This document shows, piece by piece, positions 25,878-37,759 of a stretch of 64,000 nt of DNA. Source of the DNA: Puccinia triticina. Lineage: Eukaryota > Basidiomycota > Pucciniomycetes > Pucciniales > Pucciniaceae. A model generated the notes under the pieces. That model searched no databases and was not told the origin of the DNA. It saw nothing but the letters and a program-made list of their open reading frames with translations. The stretch's first letter is position 1. Every line of letters starts with the position of its first letter. Made by a program: the position numbers and the translations under genes. The stretch spans positions 7,006,001-7,070,000 of the forward strand of contig NC_070564.1 of the NCBI RefSeq assembly GCF_026914185.1, read 5' to 3'.

Positions 25878-26850
25878 TCCTTCCCTCTGCCTTCGATGCT
25901 TCTCTCTTCCCTTCCTGCCCCGGTTTCCCGCTTTACTCAACTAGGTCTTCATCGCGATAGAGACCAAGCTCTTGGAAAAAAAGCCGAGCTTCTCAAACAA
26001 CGCTGCTTTCAGAGCAGCTCTGCACGACAAGATCGGCCAGGAGGTTGTCCAAGGGTTACTTGGCCTCTGAGCCACCTCTCGTCCCAAGCACTCTTTGTCT
26101 GACGAATACGACAGCAATCATCGGACGACAAGCAAGAATAGCAGAAGACAGACGCCAAGCACGCCGGAGATTGTGCTGGGTACTCCCACCCGCGGTCATC
26201 ATTGCGGTGTCAACTGGTTGATCGTCGCGCTCACTGATGTCTCTTCAGGAGTCTGGTGGACTAGTGGTGATTGTCGAGATTTGGCAATGATTGCCTTATT
26301 TTCTTGGCTCTATTTTTATTCTCTCTCCTGTTGTAAAATAGGATCTATTGTTGTTTTTCTTTTTTAAATCCATGGAATGCAGCATATGCTACCCTGTACT
26401 CCAGATGAATATGAATTGCTGCAAAACAATCCAGTTTTTATAGCTGGTGTCCGGATTGCCTGTTGTGGGCTCGACCCGCCCGTGGGTATCACGGCGAATC
26501 CACGGGGAGTCCACGGTTGAAGGACCCGTGATCCATCCGTGGGCCCGACCTTCACGTCGTGATCACAGGGAATCCACGGGGATTCCACGCGGTGCCGAAA
26601 TCTGCCGTGGAATCCACGGGTGATCCTCCCGGTGGTGATCCCGTGATTCCCTGGACCGAAAGCCGCTGGTCCGACCTCGCGCGCGGCTACCACGTGGAGT
26701 CCTCGTGGAATCCGCGTGATTTCCCCGTGGATGGACTCCCCGGGTGTACTGCACCGCTCTAGCCTCTGTGGCCAAATTGAGGTACCTAGTACCGCACCCG
26801 GCACCGCCTGCGGGGTACCACAGGTACCACCCGTGCTATTTTTGGGTGTG
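25878..26850. repeat. CCACGG-rich repeat (right) and GGTACC palindrome
   Basis: 26480-26740 consists of variants of GGAATCCACGGG in both orientations. 26780-26835 has GGTACC words and CCGCACCCGGCACCG, resembling 36690-36835 and the ends of the 55316 element. Long frames across it come from the repeat. 25878-26480 shows nothing recognisable. Confidence 0.45.
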
Positions 26851-27712
26851 GAAGCTTCCTGCTTGCCCCATCCAGCTTGTTGCTGTCCTTTGCGACGAGC
26901 TGGAAGGCAAACAAGCCAGTGTTCGCCGGGGGGGGACTCATTCAGAGATAACCATTGAAAGTCCCTGTTTGATGTTTCATCGCACTGCATTGACGCAGCG
27001 GTTTAAAAATCATTCTTATCGTCCGCGTATGTTCACTTCACCCAGCGACGCAGAACCTTTCGCAAGAGATTACCTAAAAACCACTTGCTTCGTATCTCTT
27101 CTTTCAAAACCGTGTATAAGGTGGCGTTGTATGTTTTACCAAATGTGGGAGGGCACTCATGGGTCCCCAGACTCGCCAGAGCACATGGCGATGAACTTAT
27201 ATCAGCAGATGGATTGGTTCATGAATCTGGAGGGCAAAAATAAATAAGTGGAACAGGCCGCGCCACCTGAATAATTCGACCTCAGCTAAGTCCTTCGATC
27301 AAAGGCGCGGGAGGAGGGAATGTCGCTCTGTAGGGGGGGACGCCGTCTCATAGGGACCCTTCATATCCTTCGGAGGTCGCTTGCCCGGGGACTTGAAGTT
27401 TGCTATCAGTGCAGGTAGGCGCGGGCGATCCAATATGTCGGATTGTCCCGGATACCTGATTTAACTGTCCAGGCGGCCAAGCCCATAGCCACCTGGCGGG
27501 GCTGGCTCCCAGAAGTTACCATTTGAATGCCTCTCCATTATTTGTAATAACTGTATTCATTGCAGCCAGCCATATAAAAGTGCTTTAGGGGATGCTTTTG
27601 CCATAACGGATGTAAAGCTACTCATGGTGAAATAGCATAAAGGAAAGATATCTGTACATGAGGCATAGGCCAGGAGGATGAAAAAAAACAAGTCGCAATA
27701 ATCAGGATTGAT
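26851..27712. other. No gene recognised
   Basis: A plus-strand frame across 26744-27247 has no domain that I recognise. The rest is non-coding in appearance and includes the 3' flank of the TRAPPC6-type gene. Confidence 0.4.
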
Positions 27713-28883
27713 TTAGTTTTGCTTGTTAGGGTTGGGGTTTCCTGGAGGCGTATTAGGGTTCGGAGATGTGATGGCAGTACGGATTTGAAATGTGCCTGTT
27801 AAGGACAACAAAACTCAAGTTACAATCCGATTGAAACGCGAAATGAAAAAGGCAGTGTAGGTGAGGGAAGGAATCCGAATAAGATCTTGTATAGGACTCA
27901 CATTGGGGTATAGCTATTTCGACGGAGACTATCGATTGAATGCCTAGATTCATCAAAGCACCTCTGATGACTGCCGAAGGAAAGATCACCATCTATGATG
28001 AAGCAAAACACATTAGTCGCAGTACGCCAAAGAGATCTCTGAATCGGTTTTTGAGCATTCACCTTTCTACAAATCTCATCCATTTCCGATTCGTATCCTT
28101 TCGGAACACTGACCCGTAAAAATGCACGATAAGAATGGTCTTGAATCACGTAAATTCCTCGATGGTTTGTCCTAAGGTTGTCTACTTGCTTATTGTACAT
28201 CGCTGTCCAACTGAGATTCAAATCAACACAAAAAAGACGTCATGCGGTACTTTGAGCTCGAAATATTCTAGAAAAGGTTAGTCACGTTGGTTACATACAT
28301 GTCTTTACATATAAATTTGATAACTTCAAGGGGGTCTGGTGTAGCTTTTGAAAAACGGGGTTTATCTCTGGATAATCTATATTACAATGAGATCGAGAAA
28401 TGAGGTCAACATCCTATTCATAGAAGCTAGGCAAAAAATAAAATAAGAAACCTTTCAGCTAATGACCATCCAACTTTGTAGCCAGCTGCATCCATACGAA
28501 TTCGATGAGCTTCGTCAAGATCATTTTTCTGATTTTTGGCGATCCGAGCTGGTTCTTCTTCCTTGACGGCTGTTCCACCAAGTTGTAATCTTTTCCGCTC
28601 CTGATAGGCCCTTTTCGCATCTGATGAAGTTTGTAACGCATGTGAAGCTGATTCGGAGATCGAATGAATCATCTATGGTTAAATAGTGGAGGGATCGGGT
28701 AAAGAGACGATCTTAAGGTTCATGTTATTTTACTTAGTCCGTCTACAGATACCAGTCTGAATTTCGAAATCCGAATGGAATGGTGATGACTGACTGACTG
28801 ACTTCATTGAGGAAATAATCATTCAGGTGAGCATCTACTTGACTCGGAGGACGGTGGAGGTTGATTGTAGCTGATGGTGCCAT
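27713..28883 (-). CDS. TRS33: TRAPP complex subunit TRAPPC6/TRS33
   Basis: Six minus-strand exons, complement(27713..27795, 27902..27992, 28063..28210, 28299..28376, 28452..28672, 28803..28883), join in phase to 233 aa. The TRAPPC6 core is clear: AAGYKVGWSLAER, then LEVIKFICKD joined to IWTAMYNKQVDNLRTNHRGI, and RGALMNLGIQSIVSVEI near the C-terminus. TRAPPC6 pairs with BET3 in the TRAPP core, which activates the Rab GTPase Ypt1 and tethers vesicles at the Golgi. An insertion after the first short exon (DAKRAYQERKRLQLGGTAVK onward) is longer than in animal homologues. The first donor, GTCAGT, lies inside a GTCA tandem repeat. It is divergent from GET2 with a 361-bp gap. Confidence 0.93.
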
Positions 28884-29244
28884 CTGGAATGAAAGGTAAC
28901 CAATTCTCGATCGATTTCAGCCCGCCTGATCGCTTAATCGTGGTGATTCGTGATTCTTTCTATGAGGTACGATATGTGGAATCCAGTGCCACCCGGTGAT
29001 AATTCCCCTCGAAATTGTTGATGTCGATTGGTGGAGAAGACTGGAAAGACTGGAACAACATGTCTGCCTTCAGCCTCTGTCACTTTCCTGTCACCATTGA
29101 CCAATCGCATGCGGGTGTCGGCCCCCTTTCAGACTCCGTGACATGGAGCTCTTCCTGACCTGTCACACGTTATCCATTCTCCTTGCCGAAGCCACGTCAA
29201 GGCAAACCTAGACAAACTGAAGCGCTCCGCCCGAAAACCAGAAA
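28884..29244. promoter_or_regulatory. Divergent promoter region between TRS33 and GET2
   Basis: 361 bp between two divergent start codons. No TATA box or other motif stands out enough to call. Confidence 0.4.
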
Positions 29245-30485
29245 ATGGCAGACGACAAATCAAAGCAAGACACCGAATCAGAAGCTCCTTCCCCAGCTAG
29301 ATTGCGTTCCGAAGCTCGAAAGGCGAAAATTCTCGCAAGAGGAAATGATCGACTGGCCAAGATTACCGGAGCAATGAAAAGTAGCCAAATCTACCCTCAT
29401 TCAGAAGCCGGTAAGTTGACGAAGTGGTTTTAAAAATATAAAAGAAAAGAAAATCGCAGGGAAAGCTGATGATACATCTGAATATCTTAACCCGGAAAAA
29501 ATTCCCCTCGTCCATCAGAAAAGGTCTCAACTGAACCACCAGACGTGGATATCTCCAAGTTGGATTCAACCGATCGGCCACCGAACTCTTCAAATGCGGG
29601 AACCAAGCCACCTTCATCATCAACCAGTTCAATTTCTACAAGCCAGAAAATGAACGTACCTGAGCAGCCGACAAGGCAACTTCGTTCAGATCCATCTCTA
29701 GATCGCCTATCGATGAATTCCTCAATTCCCCCCAATGCAGCCGATCCGATGCTCCAAATGATCAAGGCGATGGGACTCGAGATGCCCAACTCAGGCGGCT
29801 TACCTTCCGACCAGATGTTTGGCACAGAAGCTGCGCCCAACCCGATGATGCAACAAGCGTCTGCCGGCCTGAGTGGGATGCAAATGGGCAACCAGGCACC
29901 AAGAGAGAAGACGTGGGTCGATCGGATCTTCCCCTTACTCAATCTACTCACAGTCATCGGTCTCGTCGTCTCAGCTGTGCTATGGTGGAATCCTTTGTCG
30001 AACTACTGGAGAGTCCTTCAAGGCTCCAGCCCGATTGCTGAGGACTCGAACATCGATCTGAAAGCTGAATGGGAGGCTCTCTATCCCTCTGGCTCGACCC
30101 CTGCGGTCCGTCAAGCTCTTGGGCCAGCACCAGTGTTTTGGATGTTTGTGACGATTGAATTAGCCCTCCAGGCCACCAGATGGATGTTCAATTGGGTAGG
30201 ACCGTTTATCTGAACCCCACTATTCCTCATGTAGCTCATTTGAAATCCTGCGGGCTTTTTTTGTAGGGTTCTGCATCGTCACCTGGTTTGCTCGATACCC
30301 TTATAATGTCACTGCCGATGCCCTACTCTACTCTCGCCTCGACTGCTATGAAATACTTTGCCATCACTAGTAGCTTGATCGACGACCTTTGCCTCTTAAT
30401 CTTTGGGGTCGGCTGTGCGGTCCTTTGGCTAGAATGGAAAGATTTATCCGATCACAGTCTTTTTAGTTTATTCCAACCGAACTGA
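29245..30485 (+). CDS. GET2: GET2/CAMLG-type ER membrane receptor for tail-anchored proteins
   Basis: Three exons (29245..29410, 29519..30195, 30267..30485) give 353 aa in phase. The N-terminal cytosolic helix is basic (ARLRSEARKAKILARGNDRL), the site through which GET2 captures the GET3 ATPase in characterised systems. A low-complexity Ser/Pro linker follows, then three predicted membrane segments: IFPLLNLLTVIGLVVSAVLW (about 190-210), PVFWMFVTIELALQATRWMF (about 257-276) and LCLLIFGVGCAVLWL (about 322-336). This is the layout of GET2/CAMLG, which forms the ER insertase with GET1. Overall sequence conservation in this family is low, so the call rests on the N-terminal motif plus topology. 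Confidence 0.8.
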
Positions 30486-31850
30486 AGCATTTGTACTCAT
30501 ACACATCCTTCTTTCTCTGTGCACGTTCACCTCATCGAAAAATATATCCAATACAAATTCGTCATCAACTGGTTATTCTACGCCAGCTGATACAGCACCA
30601 ATCAAACACCACATTGCAATCCGTGAATTTATCTCACACCGAAAGTTGCAACATTGGAGAGACGAAAGAACAAAATTTCGGCAAAATCAAGAGGTAGTGG
30701 TTCAGATTGGCTGCAAGACCATCCCTTCAGATTGGTTGTTCTTTGAAGTCCTTCTTATCTAGCCCAATCAATTAAATTTCTGAGTAAATCAGTCTGACAA
30801 GATTGGGGCCCGATCCTTCCGGAAAGCTCCAACAGCTCTCCAAATTAGAAAGCATAGTCTAAAAATAGCAGAATTCTATGTAAGCGCAGAGTAAAAACAT
30901 TTCACAATTCAGATGCTCGATCTCCGGCGCCACCAGGAAAACCAATACGACTCTATCTGAGTCTATTACAGCTGCGTGGGTTTGTGAACCACAACCGTCT
31001 CGAGCTTGGATCCAAATGTTTGAGACTTGACGACAGTCAAAGCTGGCCAAGAGACTCGCAGGAAATGGGAGGAAGCTCCCGGGAACGCCTACAAAAATGT
31101 AAAATGTTTGGACATATCATGGCCTGAACATGAGGGACTGACATAAATATTTCCATAAATAAATAAATATGTAGTCGACACTGACATTTGTTCAGATATG
31201 GGAGGATATGGGTTCTCTTGCCCAAAGGCTGAGATGTGCAGCTCATGTGCTCCTTGTGTAAGAAAACAGAATGACTGCCCCCAGGACTCCAGAGCTCAAT
31301 TAAAGATGATGTCATTCATTTGCGCGCTTGTACATGTTCCGGATCGTGACTCATGCACATCCGGCAAGAATTTTGGTTGGTGCCCAATTTCAAGACCATT
31401 GCGCACCTTCTGATTGGTTGGACCCCCCCAAAAAAGGACACTGTCGACGGTCTGCCTTCGTTTTCTTTGACCACTGTTCTCTCTCCGTGGTCTGTGGGGT
31501 ACATCGTCCGTGGTTCCCGTTTTGGGCCTGTTGATTTATGTAAATATGTACCCCACACCGACGCCGATTGTGGGGTAATGTTGCTAGTGTTGATTACGCA
31601 GGTCAGCTGTCGATGATGCTCATGCGATTCATAAGGCTGTTCCGATACAAACAAATCTGCTTATGTGAGCCTCTCTTGTTTCATACATTCATCTATTTAA
31701 ATCATCTGCCCATGCCCACCACTACTCACAGCACACCCAGCTTGTCCCAACCTCAGCAATCTCATCATCCATTCTCCCTGTTTATCCATCCATCCGTAGT
31801 CAACCTTTTCCGTCTCAACTAGAACTCCTGTTGCGTCTTAGCATCTAGTC
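30486..31850. other. No gene seen; intergenic and promoter of fumarate reductase
   Basis: 1.36 kb without a protein-like frame. The last 200 bp is pyrimidine-rich with CATCCATC repeats, as expected of a leader upstream of the 31851 start. Confidence 0.5.
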
Positions 31851-34479
31851 ATGTCCAAAGTTATTGTCGTGGGAGGTGGCTTGAGTGGTTTGTCTGCTGC
31901 CCACACACTCTACGATCGAGGTGCCAACGTATTGGTGCTTGACAAAAACCCATTGTCAGTCGAACCCATCCAGACTTGCTGTCCTAACTTGTTGCCGGAC
32001 TTGTGCTGACTACAATCCTCTCTCTGGGTTACTATTGATGTGACAGCTTCGGAGTCAGTAATCTTATTTCGCCCATCATACTAATATTCAACCCCTGGAT
32101 GACTGACTACCAAGCCCAATCTTTGTCTTGAACCAGGGCAATTCCACCAAAGCCACCTCCGGTATCAATGGGGCCGGCACCAACGCCCAGGCCGAGCTGG
32201 GAATCCCAGACTCGGCAAAAGTGTTCTTCGAAGATACTAAAAAAAGTGCCCGAGACCTTGCAAGAGACGATCTCATCAAGGTCTTGACCGGGAAATCAGC
32301 CGAGGCAGTGAACTGGTTACAAGACAAATTTTCGTTAGATCTCTCCAAGGTTTCCCGACTTGGTGGCCATTCGTTTGAGCGTACCCATCGGGGTGGAGCT
32401 CAATTTCCTGGCATGACTATGTGAGCGAATATACCTGGGCTACTTCATCCAGGTTTTTCAAAAGCAAGAGCTGAATCGAGATTCTCCACAATAGCACTTA
32501 CGCCCAAATGGAGGCCTTGGAAGATCTAGCGGATAACGACCCTAATCGTGTTCAGATCATCAAGAAAGCTAAAGTAACCAAACTTCTGAAAGAAAACGGA
32601 GCGGTCATTGGAGTCGAATATGAGTTCGACGGCAAAACTTACACTGAGAATGGGCCAGTCATTCTCGCAACTGGGTAGGAGTCACGCCCGTTGTTACAGG
32701 ATACAGAAATCCTTTGCTCATTCATCTTTTTGCCCCATCGCCTTAGTGGGTACGCTGCCGACTTCTCCCCAGACGGGCTGCTCGCAAAGCACCGCCCCGA
32801 TTTGCTCAAACTTCCGACCACCAACGGAGATCATTGCACGGGCGATGGCCAAAAGATGGCACTTGCCATAGGTAGTGCCGGGATCGACTGGGAAAAGGTT
32901 CAAGTCCACCCTACTGGATTAGTCGATCCTAATGAACCCGACGCCAAGGTCAAGTTTTTGGCTGCCGAGGCTCTGCGTGGCGTCGGTGGAATTCTTTTGG
33001 ACCGAGAAGGAAATCGTTTTGTCGACGAGCTGGGGCACCGTGATTACGTTACGGGTAAGATGTGGGAAAACAACAAGGTGCGTTCCAATAATCCTCCCGT
33101 TTTTTGAGATTCAATCTAACGATTCATCGCTTTAGTTTCCAATACGTCTTGTACTCAACAAGGAATCGTCGGACGAAATATTATGGCATTGTAAGTTTCC
33201 ATTTTTAGCCATGAGCGATGCTTTGCACTATTCTTACATTCCACGAGATGTTGTTCAGGTAAGCACTATGTTGGAAGAGGTCTCATGAAGCGCTTCGAAA
33301 CCGGAAGTGAACTCGCCAAAGAGATGGGGCTCCCGGAGTCGAAACTCAAAAGTACCTTTGATGATTACGTTCAAATTGGACAAGGAAAAAAGGCCGACCC
33401 ATACAAGAAGAGTGAGTCATCCTTTGCTGGCTCTGATATATGCCTTCGCTTGCTGACTTGATCGCCGAAATAGAATTCTTTCACAATTACAACTTTAGCA
33501 TGCAGCAGGGACCATTCTTTGTAGCTTCGATGACCCCCGTCCTGCACTACAGCATGGGTGAGCTTTTGGCAACTCGATCTCTATCATGCGCGCATGCATC
33601 ACGATTCAGCTGTTAACTTTCATTTCACCTTCTTCAGGGGGTGTGGAAATCAATGAGAAGTCTCAGGTTCTCGACACGAATAAGAAGCCCATTCCAGGCC
33701 TCTATGCGTCAGGAGAAATTGCTGGTGGAGTTCATGGAGCCAATCGATTGGGAGGGTCATCTCTTCTGGGATGTGTCGTTTTTGGGCGAGTAGCGGCGGA
33801 CTCGGCATCCTCTTACTTGCTGCATTCGTTGGCTACCGGCTCTGGGCCAGCTGCCCGCTTGGGTCAAATTCAAAACCACTTGAAAACGACGATCGAAATC
33901 AACCCGCAGAGCAAAAACGTCCAGCTCACGTTTAACTGGGATGATGCTAATGGTCAGTTCAGCTCAACTGGGAGCGGGGGCTCAACCGTCTCGGGATCCG
34001 CCGCTTCACAAAGTGCACCCCCGCAGCAAACACCCAATCAGGCAGGACCCAACGGTCCTGGCGCGGGCAAGACCATTGAAGACAAAGGGCCGTTGAAACA
34101 GTATACGTTGGACGAAGTTGCAAAGCACAAAACGAAAGATGACGTCTGGGTAGTTGTTAACGGGGAGGTGTTGGACGTCACCAAATTTAAAGCGTAAGTC
34201 TTTCCTGTGGATTGGCGTGACATATTCGTGTATCTTACAAGACATATATACTGTTTATATGCACTAGTGACCATCCTGGTGGAGAGAAAGCCATCATGCT
34301 ATATGCTGGTCGCGATGCCACAGAGGAGTTCAACAGTGAGTAACCCCACTGTCCACCATTCTGATGCATTTTCTCTCTTGTGCTCAGGAAACTAACGTCC
34401 TTCCCCTCCAGTGTTGCACGATCCCAAAGTTGTAAAGAAATACGCGCCCGACTCAATCATTGGGACACTCAAAGAATAG
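31851..34479 (+). CDS. Soluble fumarate reductase with C-terminal cytochrome b5 domain
   Basis: Eleven exons (31851..31954, 32047..32053, 32137..32420, 32495..32674, 32747..33077, 33136..33190, 33259..33411, 33474..33557, 33638..34193, 34268..34335, 34412..34479) give 629 aa with all phases closing. The N-terminus is an FAD-binding VVGGGLSGLSAA with no leader. FFGGNSTKATSGINGAGTN, GGHSFERTHRGG, EALRGVGGILLDREGNRFVD and GGVHGANRLGGSSLLG are hallmarks of yeast FRD1/OSM1-type fumarate reductases, which reduce fumarate to succinate and reoxidise FADH2. A Ser/Gln/Pro linker precedes a cytochrome b5 domain (YTLDEVAKHKTKDDVWVVV, HPGG and LHDP heme ligands). Lack of an obvious targeting signal suggests a cytosolic enzyme. 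The 7-nt second exon is needed to restore FFGGN. Confidence 0.94.
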
Positions 34480-35309
34480 ATTTAGAGAAACAAGCAGTCA
34501 GCCAGTATTCTTTCTGGGGCTAGTTTTCTCCTCTTGTCTCGTTATTCCTCCATCCCCTTCTTTCCTGTTATATGTAAATTGTTGTTGTATGTACAGTATC
34601 TTCTGATCAGTGTTGAAAGAGTGATTTGCAGTTGATTGAAAATAATCAAACTGATTAGGTCTAACTTGGAAATGTTGCACCAAGCTCCACCTAACTTAGC
34701 TAATTACTGTTGTAACCCAGCACCAGGGTTGCCATTGAGCTCACTGGACACTAGTATGTGTGTGTGTGTTTGTTTCAGAAGGTTTGAAATTTGCAGCCAA
34801 TCTCCTGCATGAGTTTCTGCACATTTGTTGCTCAAATTTAACTTTCTGGTGTGGCCCAAGCTGTCTCCATCTTTCTATTATTTTTTTCTAATCCTCAACT
34901 CTTCTAGTTGAGCTGCAATCAGAGTTGTAACATCATCAATTTCAGATTCTGTACAGTGCAAAATTTGTAATACACAATGAAGCAGGCACATGTCAGTCAC
35001 AAAAATTGATCTCAACGGCCACCAAGGCCCTGAAAAATAGCCAGACTATGTACAAATATTCTTCACAATTGCCAAGCGGATTGTTGTCACCAGTTGACAA
35101 TTGGAGGAACTCAATGCCAAGCGGCGTCCCCTACTTACAAAAGAAATTGCTCTTTGGGTGACGCAAGGCAAGCACAAAAAAACCTTTGACTTGGCAAAAA
35201 AAGCTCATTGACTTGAGCTACAAAGCAAGTGAATTCAGTGCTTGATGATAGCCAGAAGACAACACACCACTGGTACTTACATCAATTGTAGCTTTGCGGA
35301 CCCACTCGG
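34480..35309. other. No gene seen
   Basis: Downstream flank of the fumarate reductase gene; AT-rich, with a short GT run near 34756. No frame or repeat worth naming. Confidence 0.5.
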
Positions 35310-35950
35310 TCACCACTGTTCAAGTGTACTTTTGACTTGCAACCTACAATTGAACGATACCACTTGAATCTTTCTTCCCTTCTCTATAGAACCATCAACT
35401 ATTGATTCAATGTAGTCCATGTCACAGTAAGCATTCTTCTTGTCCTGAATCTTGAGATTCCATACGTGATGGACTTCCTCAGAATCACCTGTGGTAACAT
35501 AACCAAAACCCAAGTTAAATCTGCTGGGTGAGTGATGAAAGCAGAAGATCAACGTGATGAACAACTACTGACCTTTGGCAAACAACTTTTTAGCCATTGG
35601 GTCATACTTGGCGTAGTTGTTGTAGCTGGTTGCAGATCATGTTTTCTGCCTCCACCCCAAGTACTCGTACAATAGATGCGCACCTATACCGCTTTCAACA
35701 GAGAGTTTATTTATGCTGCACTGGAAGTTGTAGTACATGTTTTCCAGATCCTCCTTGATCTTGTTGGTCAGTTGGTGATGGGTAATGTTCTTGGCAGCCT
35801 CTTTCCGCAATTGAGTTAGGCCATGAGTATTGATGCGGCGGTAGTGAGTACTTGTGTTTCCTTATGTCTCAAGTCTAGGTTTTTGAGATTCATAGTCATG
35901 GAGCCGCGGAGGTCCTTGTCTGCTCTGACTGGTGCTCCTTGTGCAGGAGG
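35310..35950 (-). pseudogene. Fragment of an unrecognised protein-coding repeat
   Basis: On the minus strand, pieces such as LRKEAAKNITHHQLTNKIKEDLENMYYNFQ, NNYAKYDPMAKKLFAKG (after an in-frame stop) and DKKNAYCDMDYIESIVDG look protein-like and are joined by a plausible short intron. I do not recognise the family. It lies beside a TIR element and is broken, so it is probably a remnant of a mobile or multicopy gene. Confidence 0.35.
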
Positions 35951-35989
35951 GAGATGTTGATGAAGTGGATCCTGAAGCGCTGATCCTGG

Positions 35990-36476
35990 CAACACTGGGT
36001 CGCTACGCTACGCTACGCTACGCTACGCTATTTCAGCGCTACGCGTTAGCGTAGCGGCAAAAAGCGCCCATCTATTTTGCATAGCGTTAGCGCGCTGTTA
36101 GCGCCGCTACGCTGCGCTAATTTTCAGCGGCGCTAACAGCGCGCCAATTCTTTGTTAGCGTTAGCGCGCCACTACAGTCGCTACGCTACGCTGCGCTGCG
36201 CTACAGCGCCTTTAGCGGGAAAAAAGCCCTTTTTTCCCGCTAAAGGCGCTGTAGCGCAGCGTAGCGCGCGCTCTTTTGCGCCCTGCATGTGTAGCGTTAG
36301 CGCAATTGCGCGCATCTGCGCTAACACTACGCTATCAGCTAAAATAGCTGCGCACCGCGTGCGCGTAGCGTTAGCGCATATGCGTGCAATTGCGCTAACG
36401 CTACGCTAAAATATAGCGCATTTGCGCTGCGCTACGCTACGCTAACCGCTATGGTTAGCGTAGCGACCCAGTGTTG
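35990..36476. mobile_element. Non-autonomous TIR element with 7-bp TSD (member 2)
   Basis: The ends CAACACTGGGTCGCTACGCT and their exact inverse are flanked by ATCCTGG at 35983-35989 and 36477-36483. The 487-bp interior is almost wholly built of TAGCGTAGCG/GTTAGCGC words that form nested palindromes. It is nearly the same sequence as the 40211 element. Confidence 0.9.
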
Positions 36477-36689
36477 ATCCTGGTTTCTGTGGCGCGTCTT
36501 GAGAAAGCAGAGTTTGATTCACTGGATTGAGGACTGTGCACTAGGAAAAAAAAGTAGTCACTTGATGGCAAGTGACATGACACAGCTTTGATTTCAACTC
36601 CAACACTGCTCCAATGCTTCTCCTCTCCACCAGCACATCTAGGGCTCGCATGACAGGATCAAAGCACTCAATGTGACATAGAGAATTTT

Positions 36690-36835
36690 GATTGGGACCC
36701 TGGTACCAAGCGGTACCTGGGTACCGCCGGGTTTTTTGACCAAAAACAGGTACCTCACACCGCACCCGGCACCGCTTGGCAGGTACCACAAGTACCACTG
36801 GCGGGTACCACGGGTACCTCCAATGCTAATTTCTG
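36690..36835. repeat. GGTACC-rich palindromic repeat
   Basis: GGTACC and GGGTACC words in both orientations surround CCGCACCCGGCACCG. The same word combination occurs at 26780-26835 and near both ends of the 55316-56371 element. 36484-36689 and 36836-37370 show no gene. Confidence 0.5.
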
Positions 36836-37370
36836 TCACCCTCTCTGTGAGAAGGAAACTGGTGCACAAGAAATAATACTCATATTTTTATGATCAATAA
36901 AAAACTTCAAAATCTACCTTGATTTCTGTTATAAACCAATTTTTACTCTGAAATACTTTTTTGCCTTTATAAACTATTCAATCAAGCTCAATCATCATCC
37001 AAGACTATAAAATTTCTTTTTGCTTTCCTATTTGTCTTGCTGGCAGCCTCAGATGCCTGTTTCCACGTGGCCAAGGTGCCTTCTTTGATTCGTTTATTCT
37101 TTGCGTAGAACGCAACGGGCATTCCGCTGCTGATTGAGTTGTTGGAGCCCATCCCTGGCAGCTTGAGAGGCTTGATTCCGGAAGTTTTCAGAGCTGGATG
37201 CTCTTTAAGGTCAGGGAGAGGGATTGGACAACATGGTGGAAAAAGTTTTGTCGACTTGAGGTGTCGAGGAAGAAGACATAGGTTGATTAGGCTTTTTCAA
37301 AAGCTTACGGACTCTTGTAGTGAGGTTGTTGCTTCAAAGGCTACTGGAGCTCATAACCTGTTGCAATGAA

Positions 37371-37489
37371 CTAGGTCAGGAAGGACAGAGCGCGGAAAGA
37401 GTGAGTTCATTGCAATATGAAGAAAAGAAAGAGAGAGAAAAGGAAAGACACTAACCTAGGTCAGGAAGGACAGAGCGCGGAAAGAGTGA
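37371..37489 (-). repeat. Intron-like repeat-spacer-repeat module (minus strand)
   Basis: A 34-bp segment occurs identically at 37456-37489 and 37371-37404. On the minus strand the first copy ends TGACCTAG and is followed by GTTAGTG and a long pyrimidine tract. The second copy ends TGACCTAG and is followed by TTCATTG. Removing GT-to-AG (37371-37455, 85 bp) would leave exactly one copy. Confidence 0.6.
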
Positions 37490-37759
37490 AGAAGAGGATT
37501 TCCGCGCCTGCCTCCCTGGCCTAGACTACATACAAGCTGAGATGTCACACACTGTGATATGAGAGGTGAAAGGAAACAAGAAAAGGAAAACACAGACAGA
37601 TGGAAGCATAAAGAAGAAAACAACACCTCAACATGCTTGGAGTCGGTGCCTTTTTGCAGAGATGTAATCCCGACCAAAGCTAAACGCTTGTTCCACATCT
37701 ACAGAAGTTGCTATCAAGTCCAACAAATGTTAGATGAAGGGAATAACTATAATGTATTG

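Noticed and set aside
26364..26990. Minus-strand frame of 208 codons
   Set aside because: Most of it is the CCACGG-rich repeat translated; composition follows the repeat unit and no domain is present.
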